In this document: positions 1-8,510 of the stretch, piece after piece | How positions within the stretch are numbered: position 1 is the first letter of the stretch | How the letters are laid out: every line of letters begins with the position of its first letter | Source of the DNA: Marinomonas piezotolerans | GTDB lineage: Bacteria > Pseudomonadota > Gammaproteobacteria > Pseudomonadales > Marinomonadaceae | Direction: 5' to 3' | Assembly: GCF_003362755.1 (NCBI RefSeq) | Contig: NZ_QKRA01000001.1 | Location: 186,001-250,000, forward strand | Length of the DNA stretch: 64,000 nucleotides | Program-made: the position numbers and the translations under genes | The notes under the pieces: generated by a model | Seen by the model: only the letters and a program-made list of their open reading frames with translations | Database searches by the model: none | What the model was told of the DNA's origin: nothing

Positions 1-572
1 ATCAGTCTGGTAAGAGTTTTGAGCTTCACTACGCCTGCCGCTCAGAATCGAAAGCAGCATTTTTAAACACTCTTTTGGATAAGCCTTGGGCGGACCGAGT
101 AAGTTTCTATTTTAATGACGCAAATCAGAAAATCGATGCAGAAGCGCTTATCTTTGATGCTGAGTTGACCACGCATCTATATTGCTGTGGCCCATCGGGT
201 TTTATTAACTGGATCAATGATATTGCAGTTAAGCAGCGTTGGTCTGCTGATCGTATTCATTTCGAACGCTTCAATATGAAGAAAAGTGAGACGATTGGTC
301 AAGAAAGCATATTTGAAATTCGCCTTCAAAGAAGTGACAAAGTAATTGAGGTTGGAGCTGATCAAACTGTTGCACAAACATTACTTGACCACGGAATTGA
401 TATTGCCCTGTCGTGTGAACAAGGTATTTGCGGATCTTGCATGATTCCAGTTTTGGAAGGGATTCCCGATCACCGAGACATGTTTCAATCTGAGGCAGAG
501 AAGAAACAGAATAATCAGTTTACACCCTGTTGCTCGCGCTCACACAGTCAAACCTTAGTGTTGGATATTTAG
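1..572 (+). CDS. Reductase component of a Rieske aromatic oxygenase (5' truncated)
   Basis: The C-terminal 189 residues of an FMN/NAD and 2Fe-2S oxidoreductase of the phthalate dioxygenase reductase/VanB type are visible. The frame is open from position 3 to the window edge, so the true start lies outside; the TTG at 75 is not a credible start. The sequence shows the end of the NAD-binding domain (LYCCGPSGFI near 177-205), then a plant-type ferredoxin domain with CEQGICGSC starting at 414 and a final cysteine near the C terminus. Such proteins pass electrons from NAD(P)H to a partner Rieske oxygenase, which is encoded 142 bases downstream. The substrate cannot be read from this part. Confidence 0.85.
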   Translation, partial: QSGKSFELHYACRSESKAAFLNTLLDKPWADRVSFYFNDANQKIDAEALIFDAELTTHLYCCGPSGFINWINDIAVKQRWSADRIHFERFNMKKSETIGQESIFEIRLQRSDKVIEVGADQTVAQTLLDHGIDIALSCEQGICGSCMIPVLEGIPDHRDMFQSEAEKKQNNQFTPCCSRSHSQTLVLDI

Positions 573-714
573 TAAAAGCCAACCATTAGGATAATCAGAA
601 TTTGGACCTAATTGTCCAATGGCTAACGTATCTTAGCCGCCTACGCTGGCTCGCCAGTCAGCCATTCTTGAAATGAAATACTTCTGTAAAACAACAATAA
701 AAGAGAGAGAACTT

Positions 715-1770
715 ATGACTTCAATGAATAAAAGTCCTTACCTAACAAATGTGTGGTACGTTGCAGCCTTGTCTACTGAAGTGGGTACGGAAGAGTTATT
801 TAGTCGTACATTATTAGATACTTCAGTGCTGATTTACCGTACCGAAGATGGTACAGCGGTTGCGATGCAAGATCGTTGTCCGCATCGTTTTGTACCGCTT
901 AGCATGGGACGAAGAGAGGGGGACAACATAGTTTGTGCTTACCATGGGTTGAAATTCAACTGTGAGGGCAAATGTAACCACAACCCCCATGGAAATAATC
1001 GCATACCAGCAGCAGCACAAGTGCGCTCTTATCCGATCATTGAAAAGTACGGCTTTATCTGGATTTGGATGGGTGAAAAAACGGCTGATCCTTCTCTATT
1101 ACCTGATTTTAGTCCGTTAGTGGAAGGACATCCTAATTCCGTAGGCTACACCTATATGCCTCGTGAATGCCATTACGAATTGATTACTGATAACGTTATG
1201 GATTTGAGTCACATTGATCATTTGCACGGCGATATTATTACCACCCGAGGGCAGTTGTCGCCCAAAGTGCCTCAGATTAGAGAAGGTGAGCGGAGTCTTT
1301 CAGCGCGATGGGAGTGGGTGCAGAAGCCCGCTATGCTGATTTTTAATCAGTATCTATCTAAGCCCGATGATGAAGCTGATCATTTCTTTGATATCACATG
1401 GACACCACCGGCCAATATCCAATTGTCTGTTGGTGCAAATCAAGATAAAGGCGCTTTAGATCTAGATCATACTGTTGGTCAGTATGATCTTCATACCAGT
1501 ACCCCTGGCTCTCAGAACTATACCCATTACTTCTTTGCCACACGTCGTAATCATATTGAGGACGACGCTGAATACAACGAAATGAAGATCAAAGCGATGC
1601 ATGAAGCATTTGTCGCAGAAGATGGTCCAGTGTTAGATGCAGTTCACAAAGAGATGGGGACATCAGATCTATTCAGCCTGAACCCAGTGCTCCTTACCAG
1701 CGACGCAGCGCCCGTTAAGGTGCGGCGATTGTTAAAAGAGATGGTAAAGGCTGAACAAGAGAACCTTTAG
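715..1770 (+). CDS. Rieske [2Fe-2S] oxygenase, VanA/phthalate-dioxygenase type
   Basis: This is the terminal oxygenase of a two-component aromatic-ring oxygenase or O-demethylase, 351 residues. The Rieske motif C-x-H-x16-C-x2-H lies near residues 47-70 (CPHRFVPLS...CAYHGLKF), and the mononuclear iron site is the DNVMDLSHIDHLH segment near residue 160. I chose ATG 715 over an in-frame ATG at 673 because a purine-rich GAGAGAGA sits just before 715 and the family begins close to the conserved NVWYVAA segment. The reductase is directly upstream and catBCA is downstream, so the product is probably catechol or a compound that becomes catechol (inference). VanA itself yields protocatechuate, so vanillate is not the safest guess. 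Confidence 0.85.
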   Translation: MTSMNKSPYLTNVWYVAALSTEVGTEELFSRTLLDTSVLIYRTEDGTAVAMQDRCPHRFVPLSMGRREGDNIVCAYHGLKFNCEGKCNHNPHGNNRIPAAAQVRSYPIIEKYGFIWIWMGEKTADPSLLPDFSPLVEGHPNSVGYTYMPRECHYELITDNVMDLSHIDHLHGDIITTRGQLSPKVPQIREGERSLSARWEWVQKPAMLIFNQYLSKPDDEADHFFDITWTPPANIQLSVGANQDKGALDLDHTVGQYDLHTSTPGSQNYTHYFFATRRNHIEDDAEYNEMKIKAMHEAFVAEDGPVLDAVHKEMGTSDLFSLNPVLLTSDAAPVKVRRLLKEMVKAEQENL

Positions 1771-1786
1771 AGCTAAATGACTACCT

Positions 1787-1822
1787 ATCGCTCTTCGATA
1801 AAAGGTGACGTCGAGGAGCGAT
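1787..1822 (+). other. Stem-loop between oxygenase and catB
   Basis: ATCGCTC at 1787-1793 pairs with GAGCGAT at 1816-1822, with additional TCGA pairing inside. A second small hairpin (GCGTC/GACGC) lies at 1825-1840. No T-run follows, so these are more likely mRNA-processing or attenuation structures than a terminator. Confidence 0.3.
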
Positions 1823-1947
1823 GGGCGTCTATTCGGACGCTTCACGGTTCCCATACTTTAAAGGTATTACGTGCAACCAAATTGATATTTGTGAAGGATT
1901 TTACCGGGGTCTATCGTAAGTAAAAACAATAAACGGACGCACTTAGC

Positions 1948-3066
1948 ATGACATCTAAAATTGCCCACATTGAAACAATGCTTGTGGATATTCCTACCAT
2001 CCGACCTCATAAACTATCCATGACGTCTATGGCTGTTCAAACCATGGTGATTGTCCGTATTAAGGATGATCAAGGCCGAGAAGGCTTAGGTGAGGGGACC
2101 ACAATTGGCGGTTTGGCGTATGGTCCAGAAAGCCCAGAAAGTATCAAAACGAACATCGATACGTATCTCGCTCCTTTGCTGATTGGTCAGCCTCTACACA
2201 GTATTAAATCGCTTATCCAGCGTATAAATATGTCCGTACGTGGCAATATGATTGCCAAATCCGCACTACAAACCGCACTGTTGGATTTACAGGGTAAACA
2301 TTTAAACGTCCCAGTTTCTACGTTATTAGGCGGCGCTATTCACCAGCATATTCCTTGTTTATGGGTGTTGGCTTCAGGTGACACAGACAAAGACATTGCA
2401 GAAGCCAAAGCGCTGATCGCAAGCGGTCGCCACTGTGATTTCAAACTTAAAATCGGTTCTCGACATGTCAACGATGATGTGGCTCATGTGGCAGCTATCA
2501 AAGCGGCGTTAGGCAATAGCGCAAGTGTTCGAGTCGACGTGAATCAAGCATGGGATGAATCCACTGCCACTAAAGGTATGGCTGCACTTCAAGAGGCGGG
2601 CGTGGATTTAGTTGAGCAGCCCACTCCTGCGAAAGATTGGGATGCGTTAGCGCGATTGTCGCAAAAATTTAACATCCCAATTTTGGCCGATGAAGGGGTA
2701 GCCGACGCGTCAGATGTGTATCAATTAGCTCATCGAGGCTTTAACGGTTCGATCGCTCTAAAAATTGCGAAATCAGGCGGCCCTATTGAGGCTCTCTATG
2801 CCGCAACGGTTTCATCCGCTTCGGGGCTGGAACTATACGGCGGCACTCTATTAGAAGGCTCTATTGGCACAGCGGTCTCGATTCACGCTTGGTCTACGTT
2901 ACCGAAATTGCATTGGGGTAGTGAGATGTTTGGTCCTCTTCTTTTACAAGATGACATAATCAAACAACCGCTTCGCTACCACAACAATGGTGTAGATGTT
3001 CCTGATTTACCCGGTTTAGGGATTGAAATTGACGAAGAGAAGCTTGCGCTTTATCGACGCAAATAA
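1948..3066 (+). CDS. catB: Muconate cycloisomerase
   Basis: The protein converts cis,cis-muconate to muconolactone, the second step of the catechol ortho-cleavage branch of the beta-ketoadipate pathway. It is 372 residues, the usual length for the enolase-superfamily lactonising enzymes. The catalytic K-x-K is K166-L-K168 (FKLKIG), the metal ligands are D197, E223 (VEQP) and D248 (LADEG), and the second-side lysine is K272 (LKIAKSGG). These residues match the order and spacing of the muconate-lactonising subgroup. It lies 177 bases after the Rieske oxygenase and 36 bases before catC. Confidence 0.95.
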   Translation: MTSKIAHIETMLVDIPTIRPHKLSMTSMAVQTMVIVRIKDDQGREGLGEGTTIGGLAYGPESPESIKTNIDTYLAPLLIGQPLHSIKSLIQRINMSVRGNMIAKSALQTALLDLQGKHLNVPVSTLLGGAIHQHIPCLWVLASGDTDKDIAEAKALIASGRHCDFKLKIGSRHVNDDVAHVAAIKAALGNSASVRVDVNQAWDESTATKGMAALQEAGVDLVEQPTPAKDWDALARLSQKFNIPILADEGVADASDVYQLAHRGFNGSIALKIAKSGGPIEALYAATVSSASGLELYGGTLLEGSIGTAVSIHAWSTLPKLHWGSEMFGPLLLQDDIIKQPLRYHNNGVDVPDLPGLGIEIDEEKLALYRRK

Positions 3067-3102
3067 CACAGCACCAACGCAAACAATTATGAGGAAATGA
3101 AC

Positions 3103-3381
3103 ATGCTTTTTAAAGTTGAAATGACGGTGAATATTCCTAAAGACCTGCCTGCTGCAGAAGCGGACGCTATCAAGTTGAAGGAAAAGAATTATTCGCAAGA
3201 ATTGCAAAAAGCTGGGATTTGGGTCCATTTATGGCGTGTCGTTGGACAGTACTCAAATGTGAGTATATTTGATGTAAGAGACAACGCTCATTTGCATGAA
3301 GTCCTCACTGGCTTGCCTTTGTACCCTTTTATGACGATGGAAGTGACAGCCTTATGTCAACATCCTTCTTCCATAAAATAG
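3103..3381 (+). CDS. catC: Muconolactone delta-isomerase
   Basis: This small cytoplasmic enzyme isomerises muconolactone to beta-ketoadipate enol-lactone. It is 92 residues from ATG 3103, the normal family size, and begins MLFKVEMTV as family members do. An ATG at 3097 is also in frame, but the GAGG at 3091-3094 is only 2 bases from it and 8 bases from 3103, so 3103 is preferred. The PxLP/AAEAD N-terminal helix and the WR-VGQYSN-SIFDV core are typical. It sits between catB and catA. Confidence 0.93.
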   Translation: MLFKVEMTVNIPKDLPAAEADAIKLKEKNYSQELQKAGIWVHLWRVVGQYSNVSIFDVRDNAHLHEVLTGLPLYPFMTMEVTALCQHPSSIK

Positions 3382-3453
3382 CGCTAACTATTTAGAACAA
3401 AAACAACATTTAATAAAAGTGCTGTGATGGCACATAGAAGCGGAGAGATTGAA

Positions 3454-4371
3454 ATGACTGTTAAAACAATTCAAACAGAAGCAGTACAAATGTTATTGAA
3501 AAAAGTGGCTGGCTTGGATAAAGACCAAGGCAATCCACGTATGAAAGAAATCGTTTATCGTCTAGTTTCCGATCTATACAAAATGATCGAAGATCTAGAT
3601 ATTACGCCTGATGAGTTTTGGGAAGGTGTACATTATCTAAACGACCTTGGCACAACCAAAGAAGCCGTGTTGCTTGCTCCAGGCTTAGGTTTCGATCATT
3701 TCCTAGATATTCGTGAAGACGCTAAAGATGAAGCTGCAGGCCTAGCAGGTGGTACGCCACGTACTATCGAAGGCCCTCTCTATGTAGAGAATGCGCCAAT
3801 TTCTGAGGGTGAAACACGTATGGACGATGGCCAATCTCCAGGTCAAGGCATGTGGCTTCACGGTAAAGTATTGGATGAAGATGGCAACCCTGTAGCGGGT
3901 GCGGTGGTTGACCTATGGCACGCTGACTCTAAAGGTGGTTACTCTTACTTTGATCCAACACAAAGTGAATTCAACCTACGTCGTCGAGTGATTACGGATG
4001 CAGACGGCTGCTACCGTGCTCGTAGTATCGTGCCAAACGGCTACGGTGTTCCACCAGAAGGTAACACAATCAAAGTACTTCAGAGCCTTGGTCGTCACGG
4101 TAACCGTCCAGCTCACATTCACTACTTTGTATCTAAACCAGGTTACAAGCATCTTACCACTCAGATTAACTTGGCGGGCGATGCATACACTTACGATGAC
4201 TTCGCTTTTGCGACTCGTGATGAATTGGTGGTTGACGCAACGCCAAAGAATGATAACGCTCATGGCTTTGACAGCGAATACCTAGATGTTGAGTTCAACG
4301 TTGAAATTCTGAAAACTGATAACCCAGAATTAGAAGACAAACACTCTCGCGCACGCGCTTCAATCAATTAA
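3454..4371 (+). CDS. catA: Catechol 1,2-dioxygenase
   Basis: This intradiol dioxygenase opens catechol to cis,cis-muconate using non-haem Fe(III). It has 305 residues from ATG 3454, which has GGAGAG 6 bases upstream; the upstream GTG/ATG codons at 3424 and 3427 lack such a site. The N-terminal helical linker domain covers about residues 1-105, and the catalytic beta-sandwich follows. The iron ligands are two tyrosines (in GGYSYFDPT and NGYGVPPEG) and H221/H223 (RPAHIHYF). It is the last gene of the group and is followed by a strong terminator. No catR-type LysR regulator and no pcaD/pcaIJF genes are seen nearby. Confidence 0.95.
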   Translation: MTVKTIQTEAVQMLLKKVAGLDKDQGNPRMKEIVYRLVSDLYKMIEDLDITPDEFWEGVHYLNDLGTTKEAVLLAPGLGFDHFLDIREDAKDEAAGLAGGTPRTIEGPLYVENAPISEGETRMDDGQSPGQGMWLHGKVLDEDGNPVAGAVVDLWHADSKGGYSYFDPTQSEFNLRRRVITDADGCYRARSIVPNGYGVPPEGNTIKVLQSLGRHGNRPAHIHYFVSKPGYKHLTTQINLAGDAYTYDDFAFATRDELVVDATPKNDNAHGFDSEYLDVEFNVEILKTDNPELEDKHSRARASIN

Positions 4372-4396
4372 TAAATTGCGCTTTTCGCCTGTTAGC

Positions 4397-4438
4397 AAAA
4401 ATCCCCTGTTGAGATCAGTCTCAACAGGGGATTTTTTT
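4397..4438. terminator. Bidirectional terminator after catA
   Basis: A perfect 14-base-pair stem (4401-4414 with 4419-4432) closes a TCAG loop. It has an A-run on the left and seven Ts on the right, so it can work for catA and for transcription coming from the other side. Confidence 0.93.
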
Positions 4439-4498
4439 ATCTTTGAAATACTGGAGGTACTATTACTGATGGTATTGTTACCAAGTACACGCGAAAAC

Positions 4499-6247
4499 TT
4501 ATAAACAGTCCGATAAATACGTTTGCGCTTCGTCTTTACCCATGTATTTAGATAGTGTGCTGAGGGGCACGTTTTTAAGATTGACTACGATGAGCCCGTC
4601 CAAGCAGTTATGAAACGCAGGGTCGACGTTAAAACAAACCAACTTGCCATTCATCTTTAGATATTGACGTAACAAAACAGGCACGCCTTTCCCTTTATCT
4701 AATCGCGATAACACTTTTGATAATAAGGTCACACTGGCGAGCGATGACAACAAGTTTGGCTGCCAAAACGTGTTTCCGCTTTTTCGTAGTGCAGAAGAAG
4801 GGGATACCAGGCTTGCCTTCTCTTGATCGTAGTAGTGAATCGACAAGGTTTCCGCAATCAATTGTCTCGAAATCAAGCTGTAGTCATTGCTGATACTCAC
4901 TGGGCCAAATAAATGAGTATATTTAGGGTTGTGGTAGACAAACGTGGCAATGCCTTTCCACAGCATCAACAAAGAATTAAGACTCTTTTGATAGGGAGCG
5001 GCAACGACCGAGCGGCCTACTTCAATGCTGTGGTCTAGCGTATCAATAAACGCCTGATCGTAGTGAAAGAGGCTTCTTGAATACAAACCTTCCAGCCCAT
5101 GAGCCTCTATCAGCTTATCAACCATACCCAAACGGTAAGCGCCGACAATCTGTTGGTCAGTCTTATGCCAGACAAATAACTGATGATAGAAGGCGTCATA
5201 ATCATCGATATCACAGGCTAAGCCGCTTCCTTCGCCGACTGCTCGGAAACTTTCTTCACGGATGCGGCCGATCTCCTGCATAAGGTTTGGAATGGAAACG
5301 GTGGGCGAGCAGAATACCTGATAGTCTCCTTGTTCCAAGAGAAAATCTGATTCAGGCAAGGACGCAATTTCTTCCGCAAGAATCGTCGGTGCAATGGCTT
5401 CTATGATCGGTTGATCTGGAGGCATGACACCCCGCTCCATCGCAGTTTGTTGTTGTGGGCTCATCAAGTAGGTATTCAGCCGAAAATAGCTCACCATATC
5501 TTTGTCATTAGCAAAACCGCTGACTTCCGAAAAAGGGATGGGCTGGCCGATGGAAATGGAAATACGCTTCGACTTTTTATTGAGCAATTCACGCCCTAAT
5601 AGCGCCGTCCTGAGCAATGGATGGACTCGTCCTGCGCCATAAAAGAGGGGGCTGTTTTTACCGTTAATAAATATCGGCAGGGTCGTCGCGCCGCTTTGTT
5701 TAACGAATTTGGCGACTGAATTACGCCATTCGATGTCCACGAGTTGCTTAGTGCCTTTGGCATAAGTTGACACTTCACCTGCAGGGAAAATAATCAAGAC
5801 GCCATCGTTTGACAAATGATTATGTGCTTCACGAATGGCCATGCTGTTAGTGAGTTTGGCCTGTTGGCCGCCAAAGACATTTACACCAATAAACAGCTCA
5901 CGGATTTCAGGCAAACGCTTAAGCATTTCGTTGGCTAATACTTTGACATCTGGGCGCACAGAACCAACTAATTCTGCCAATATCACGCCTTCAATGGCGC
6001 CAAGAGGGTGGTTAGCGACAATCACTAAAGGCCCTTCTTTTGGGATCGTATCAACGCTGCCCAACGAAATGTCGTACTCGATATCGAGGGACCTTAAGGT
6101 GTAGCGCATAAACTCTATGCTGGATAACGCTTTGGGGCGCTTTTGATACAGCCGATCAAGCTTAGCCAGCCCTGTGGCCCATTCAACAACGGACTCACCA
6201 AAACCAAACGGCGTGACATGAGGTAAACGAAACGGACTGGAGGTCAT
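4499..6247 (-). CDS. olsF: Bifunctional acyltransferase, OlsF-like (ornithine lipid synthesis)
   Basis: This 582-residue protein has two acyltransferase domains. The N-terminal half is PlsC-like, with the NHPLGAIEG (HxxxxD/E-type) and FPAGE motifs; the C-terminal half is a GNAT/hemolysin-type N-acyltransferase with the VGAYRLG, IEVGRSVV and LFGPVSIS segments. That order and length match OlsF, in which the C-terminal half N-acylates ornithine with a 3-hydroxy fatty acid and the N-terminal half adds the second acyl chain. An amino-acid-containing membrane lipid is therefore the likely product; the amino acid itself cannot be decided here. It overlaps the upstream DoxX gene by four bases and is the last gene of a minus-strand run. 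Confidence 0.75.
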   Translation of the reverse strand: MTSSPFRLPHVTPFGFGESVVEWATGLAKLDRLYQKRPKALSSIEFMRYTLRSLDIEYDISLGSVDTIPKEGPLVIVANHPLGAIEGVILAELVGSVRPDVKVLANEMLKRLPEIRELFIGVNVFGGQQAKLTNSMAIREAHNHLSNDGVLIIFPAGEVSTYAKGTKQLVDIEWRNSVAKFVKQSGATTLPIFINGKNSPLFYGAGRVHPLLRTALLGRELLNKKSKRISISIGQPIPFSEVSGFANDKDMVSYFRLNTYLMSPQQQTAMERGVMPPDQPIIEAIAPTILAEEIASLPESDFLLEQGDYQVFCSPTVSIPNLMQEIGRIREESFRAVGEGSGLACDIDDYDAFYHQLFVWHKTDQQIVGAYRLGMVDKLIEAHGLEGLYSRSLFHYDQAFIDTLDHSIEVGRSVVAAPYQKSLNSLLMLWKGIATFVYHNPKYTHLFGPVSISNDYSLISRQLIAETLSIHYYDQEKASLVSPSSALRKSGNTFWQPNLLSSLASVTLLSKVLSRLDKGKGVPVLLRQYLKMNGKLVCFNVDPAFHNCLDGLIVVNLKNVPLSTLSKYMGKDEAQTYLSDCL

Positions 6248-6705
6248 AGCGCAACCCTATTTATTGGTAGAATCTTGTTTAGAATACCGTCTGTTGAGCG
6301 TGTATCACGAATGACTAGAAAACCGCTAGAAAGCCAGACAACACAGGCAAGAATAAAGAGCTGTCCGCCATCATCACCAATCACTTGTCCCGCTGAATCA
6401 AACACTGGCATGGGAACGCCCAATGGCGTAAATAGATGGAAGAAAATCGCGCCCGTCATAATACCCATGCTCAACAAAGCGGCTAAGCCGTGCAACCGAG
6501 TAAAGAGAAGGATGCTGGCGATTAACTCAAATGTCCCGATCAAGTAAGCACCGTATTGGCCAAACCAAGCTAAGCCTGACCACGTGCCCAGAGTTGAAAA
6601 AATATATTGGGTTTCGTACGAACCCGAAAATTTAAAAAATAGCGATTGCACGAAAATAAATGCAATGAATAAAGAGGGGATGTATTTTATGAATGTTGCT
6701 TTCAT
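6244..6705 (-). CDS. DoxX-like integral membrane protein
   Basis: This 153-residue protein has four predicted membrane helices (about residues 9-27, 45-65, 70-92 and 115-132). The pattern resembles DoxX/DoxD family proteins: a first helix ending FFKFSGS, a second with FELIASILL, and a polar loop before the last helix. No catalytic residue is evident. ATG 6705 is preferred to GTG 6714 because the GAAGTGA upstream is better placed for it. The stop overlaps the start of the OlsF-like gene by ATGA, suggesting translational coupling. Confidence 0.65.
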   Translation of the reverse strand: MKATFIKYIPSLFIAFIFVQSLFFKFSGSYETQYIFSTLGTWSGLAWFGQYGAYLIGTFELIASILLFTRLHGLAALLSMGIMTGAIFFHLFTPLGVPMPVFDSAGQVIGDDGGQLFILACVVWLSSGFLVIRDTRSTDGILNKILPINRVAL

Positions 6706-6720
6706 TTTAGTCACTTCGTG

Positions 6721-7161
6721 TTATTTGTTGATCAGCTTGGGCCAGTTTTGGTCGCCTTTTTTGATAAACCCTTGTGGGTCTTTATCCCAATCGGCTTTTA
6801 CATCAGCGTTATAGTTCAAATACAGCTTGCCATCGATAAGACTCCACTGGTTAGGGTCACCGGAAGCGAAGTCGCTTTTCGCAGCAACGGCCCAAGCGCA
6901 GTAACCGCCATATTGTGGGGCGTACTTTTCAGGATTCTCTTTAAACATTGATAAATGCTCAGCGGACGAAAAATACCAATTTGCCCCTTTATATTCGGTA
7001 ACGTATTTCTCATCACCTTTGATCGGTTTGTTGTCTGTAAAGTAGGCGACCGTGTCGTAACCATTTAGCGCCTTATTGCTGAAAAATCCGGTATAAATCA
7101 GATCTTGAGCGTACACAACGCCACTAAGTAACATCATTAAAACCAATAGATACCTTTTCAT
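6721..7161 (-). CDS. Exported YHS-domain protein
   Basis: This 146-residue protein carries a signal peptide (about residues 1-18, cleaved near VYAQD) and a YHS-like domain. The pattern GYDTVAYFT, then ANWYFSSAEHLSMF, then PEKYAPQYGGYCAWAV is the one seen in proteins annotated as YHS-domain (seleno)protein; this one has an ordinary cysteine in GGYCAW. YHS domains are thought to bind metal, but no biochemical role is settled for this subgroup. It lies 15 bases upstream of the DoxX gene in the same operon. Confidence 0.75.
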   Translation of the reverse strand: MKRYLLVLMMLLSGVVYAQDLIYTGFFSNKALNGYDTVAYFTDNKPIKGDEKYVTEYKGANWYFSSAEHLSMFKENPEKYAPQYGGYCAWAVAAKSDFASGDPNQWSLIDGKLYLNYNADVKADWDKDPQGFIKKGDQNWPKLINK

Positions 7162-7186
7162 GTTGAACCCCTTCGTTGTTTAATTA

Positions 7187-7930
7187 TCAGGACGCCATCG
7201 CATCGTTTGATGGCAGATAAATACTATGTTTCGCGAGACTCACCTCATCTAATTGTGTGCAGGGAGCGCCAGGTACATAGCTCATTTTCTGAGTGTTTGG
7301 AGTGACGGCGACGTGTGTAAAACTCACGGTGTGTGCATCCGCTCGATGCATACAGAATGACGTGTGTAACTGTTCATCGTGATGACTTGCGTGCAAATGG
7401 ATATAGTCACGTCGTCCTGTTTCAATAAAGCGTTCGTAAGTTGCCTGACGCTTGGCGACGACTCGATCTAAATCCACCCCTGAAGAAAAAAGTGGGGTTG
7501 AGCGAGTGTAGATCTGTGTCGTTCGTCCATTCCATTCGAACACCAAAACATCGCCATGGGTTTTGGTTAGTGAAGGATCAAACGCGACCAACACAAACGG
7601 CGCATACTGCATTAAATCTAGGGCATAAAAGGCCTCTTCGATCTCGGTTGTGTTCGCTTTTGAGGAGAACCCTTTAAGTAACTGCCCACGGCTAATGAGC
7701 GTGCCTTTGGGACACCATCCTTGATAGTTATTGAGCAAACATAAGGTTAGGCCAAGCTCATTGACACTGATCCAGCTACCTTGACCCACTGGGTCAATTG
7801 GCATGAGGACTCTGATGTCATTCAGTTGTAATTGTTGGGGAGGTAGGCCTAATGCTCGGCTCTTTTGTTCGTCTCGATTAAAAAAGACCTGATAGCCTTC
7901 ATCGTCTAGTTGCCACGTTACTGAGCACAT
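7187..7930 (-). CDS. NRDE/TANGO2-family protein
   Basis: The 247-residue protein begins MCSVTW and has the family motif FNRDE at about residues 16-20. Cys2 near the N terminus suggests an N-terminal-nucleophile hydrolase-like fold, as proposed for the NRDE/TANGO2 family; the function is not established. It shows no signal peptide or membrane helix, so it should be cytoplasmic. It is 3 bases from the DinB-fold gene upstream, which supports co-translation. Confidence 0.75.
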   Translation of the reverse strand: MCSVTWQLDDEGYQVFFNRDEQKSRALGLPPQQLQLNDIRVLMPIDPVGQGSWISVNELGLTLCLLNNYQGWCPKGTLISRGQLLKGFSSKANTTEIEEAFYALDLMQYAPFVLVAFDPSLTKTHGDVLVFEWNGRTTQIYTRSTPLFSSGVDLDRVVAKRQATYERFIETGRRDYIHLHASHHDEQLHTSFCMHRADAHTVSFTHVAVTPNTQKMSYVPGAPCTQLDEVSLAKHSIYLPSNDAMAS

Positions 7931-7933
7931 CGT

Positions 7934-8482
7934 TTATTGCCCTCTCAAATACGAGACCGTTGCCGGAGCGTAGCCAAATTCATCGTTTTCTACTGTATTG
8001 ATCTTCAATGCACTGACAATGACGTTGGCCATCGCATAGTGATGGGTTGCATGCAGGGCTACAAAGCTCAATTCGCGCTCTAGTGTCGAGGACACGATTG
8101 CAACTTGCGTACTACTCATGCAAACCTCAGTTGATACCAACACCTCATCTCTTAACTGATGCTCATCTAGGGTTTCTAACCAAGAGATTAATGACGTGAT
8201 GTTTTCAAGAGCAATGATTCGGGAAGTCTCTAATACGCTGTCACGACGGCGCATATTGTAATCAATCGTGTCTTGCTGGATATAAATCGCATAGAACAAG
8301 TCCAGTAAGTGGCGAAAATGTTTGCCAATCGAACTGTTAACATAAGGAGGAGCGGCCAGTTGATACTCTTTATTACTGATCGATGATAGAAATTGTTCTC
8401 CTTGACGTAGCGTTTCAATACAGCCGCTGATAATGGAAGAACGGGTTCTATTATGTATAGGAGACAGCGTGGTTAAGCTCAT
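7934..8482 (-). CDS. DinB-fold (YfiT-like) putative metal-dependent protein
   Basis: This 182-residue helical protein has the spaced histidines typical of DinB/YfiT four-helix proteins: SIGKHFRHLLD near residue 50 and LHATHHYAMA near residue 145. Together they would form a three-histidine metal site. Some members are thiol-dependent transferases; others have no known role. The gene lies between the ATP-grasp gene (28 bases away) and the NRDE gene. The name DinB reflects the fold only; no SOS box is seen here. Confidence 0.72.
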   Translation of the reverse strand: MSLTTLSPIHNRTRSSIISGCIETLRQGEQFLSSISNKEYQLAAPPYVNSSIGKHFRHLLDLFYAIYIQQDTIDYNMRRRDSVLETSRIIALENITSLISWLETLDEHQLRDEVLVSTEVCMSSTQVAIVSSTLERELSFVALHATHHYAMANVIVSALKINTVENDEFGYAPATVSYLRGQ

Positions 8483-8510
8483 GAATATAAAGTCCTCATT
8501 CAGCGTGAAA

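Noticed and set aside
3976..4285. 95-residue frames on both strands inside catA
   Set aside because: Shadows of the catA coding sequence; the Thr/Val/Trp-rich composition reflects codon bias of catA.
7934..8482. DinB-fold gene as an SOS gene
   Set aside because: The family name refers to the fold; no LexA box lies upstream of it or of its operon.
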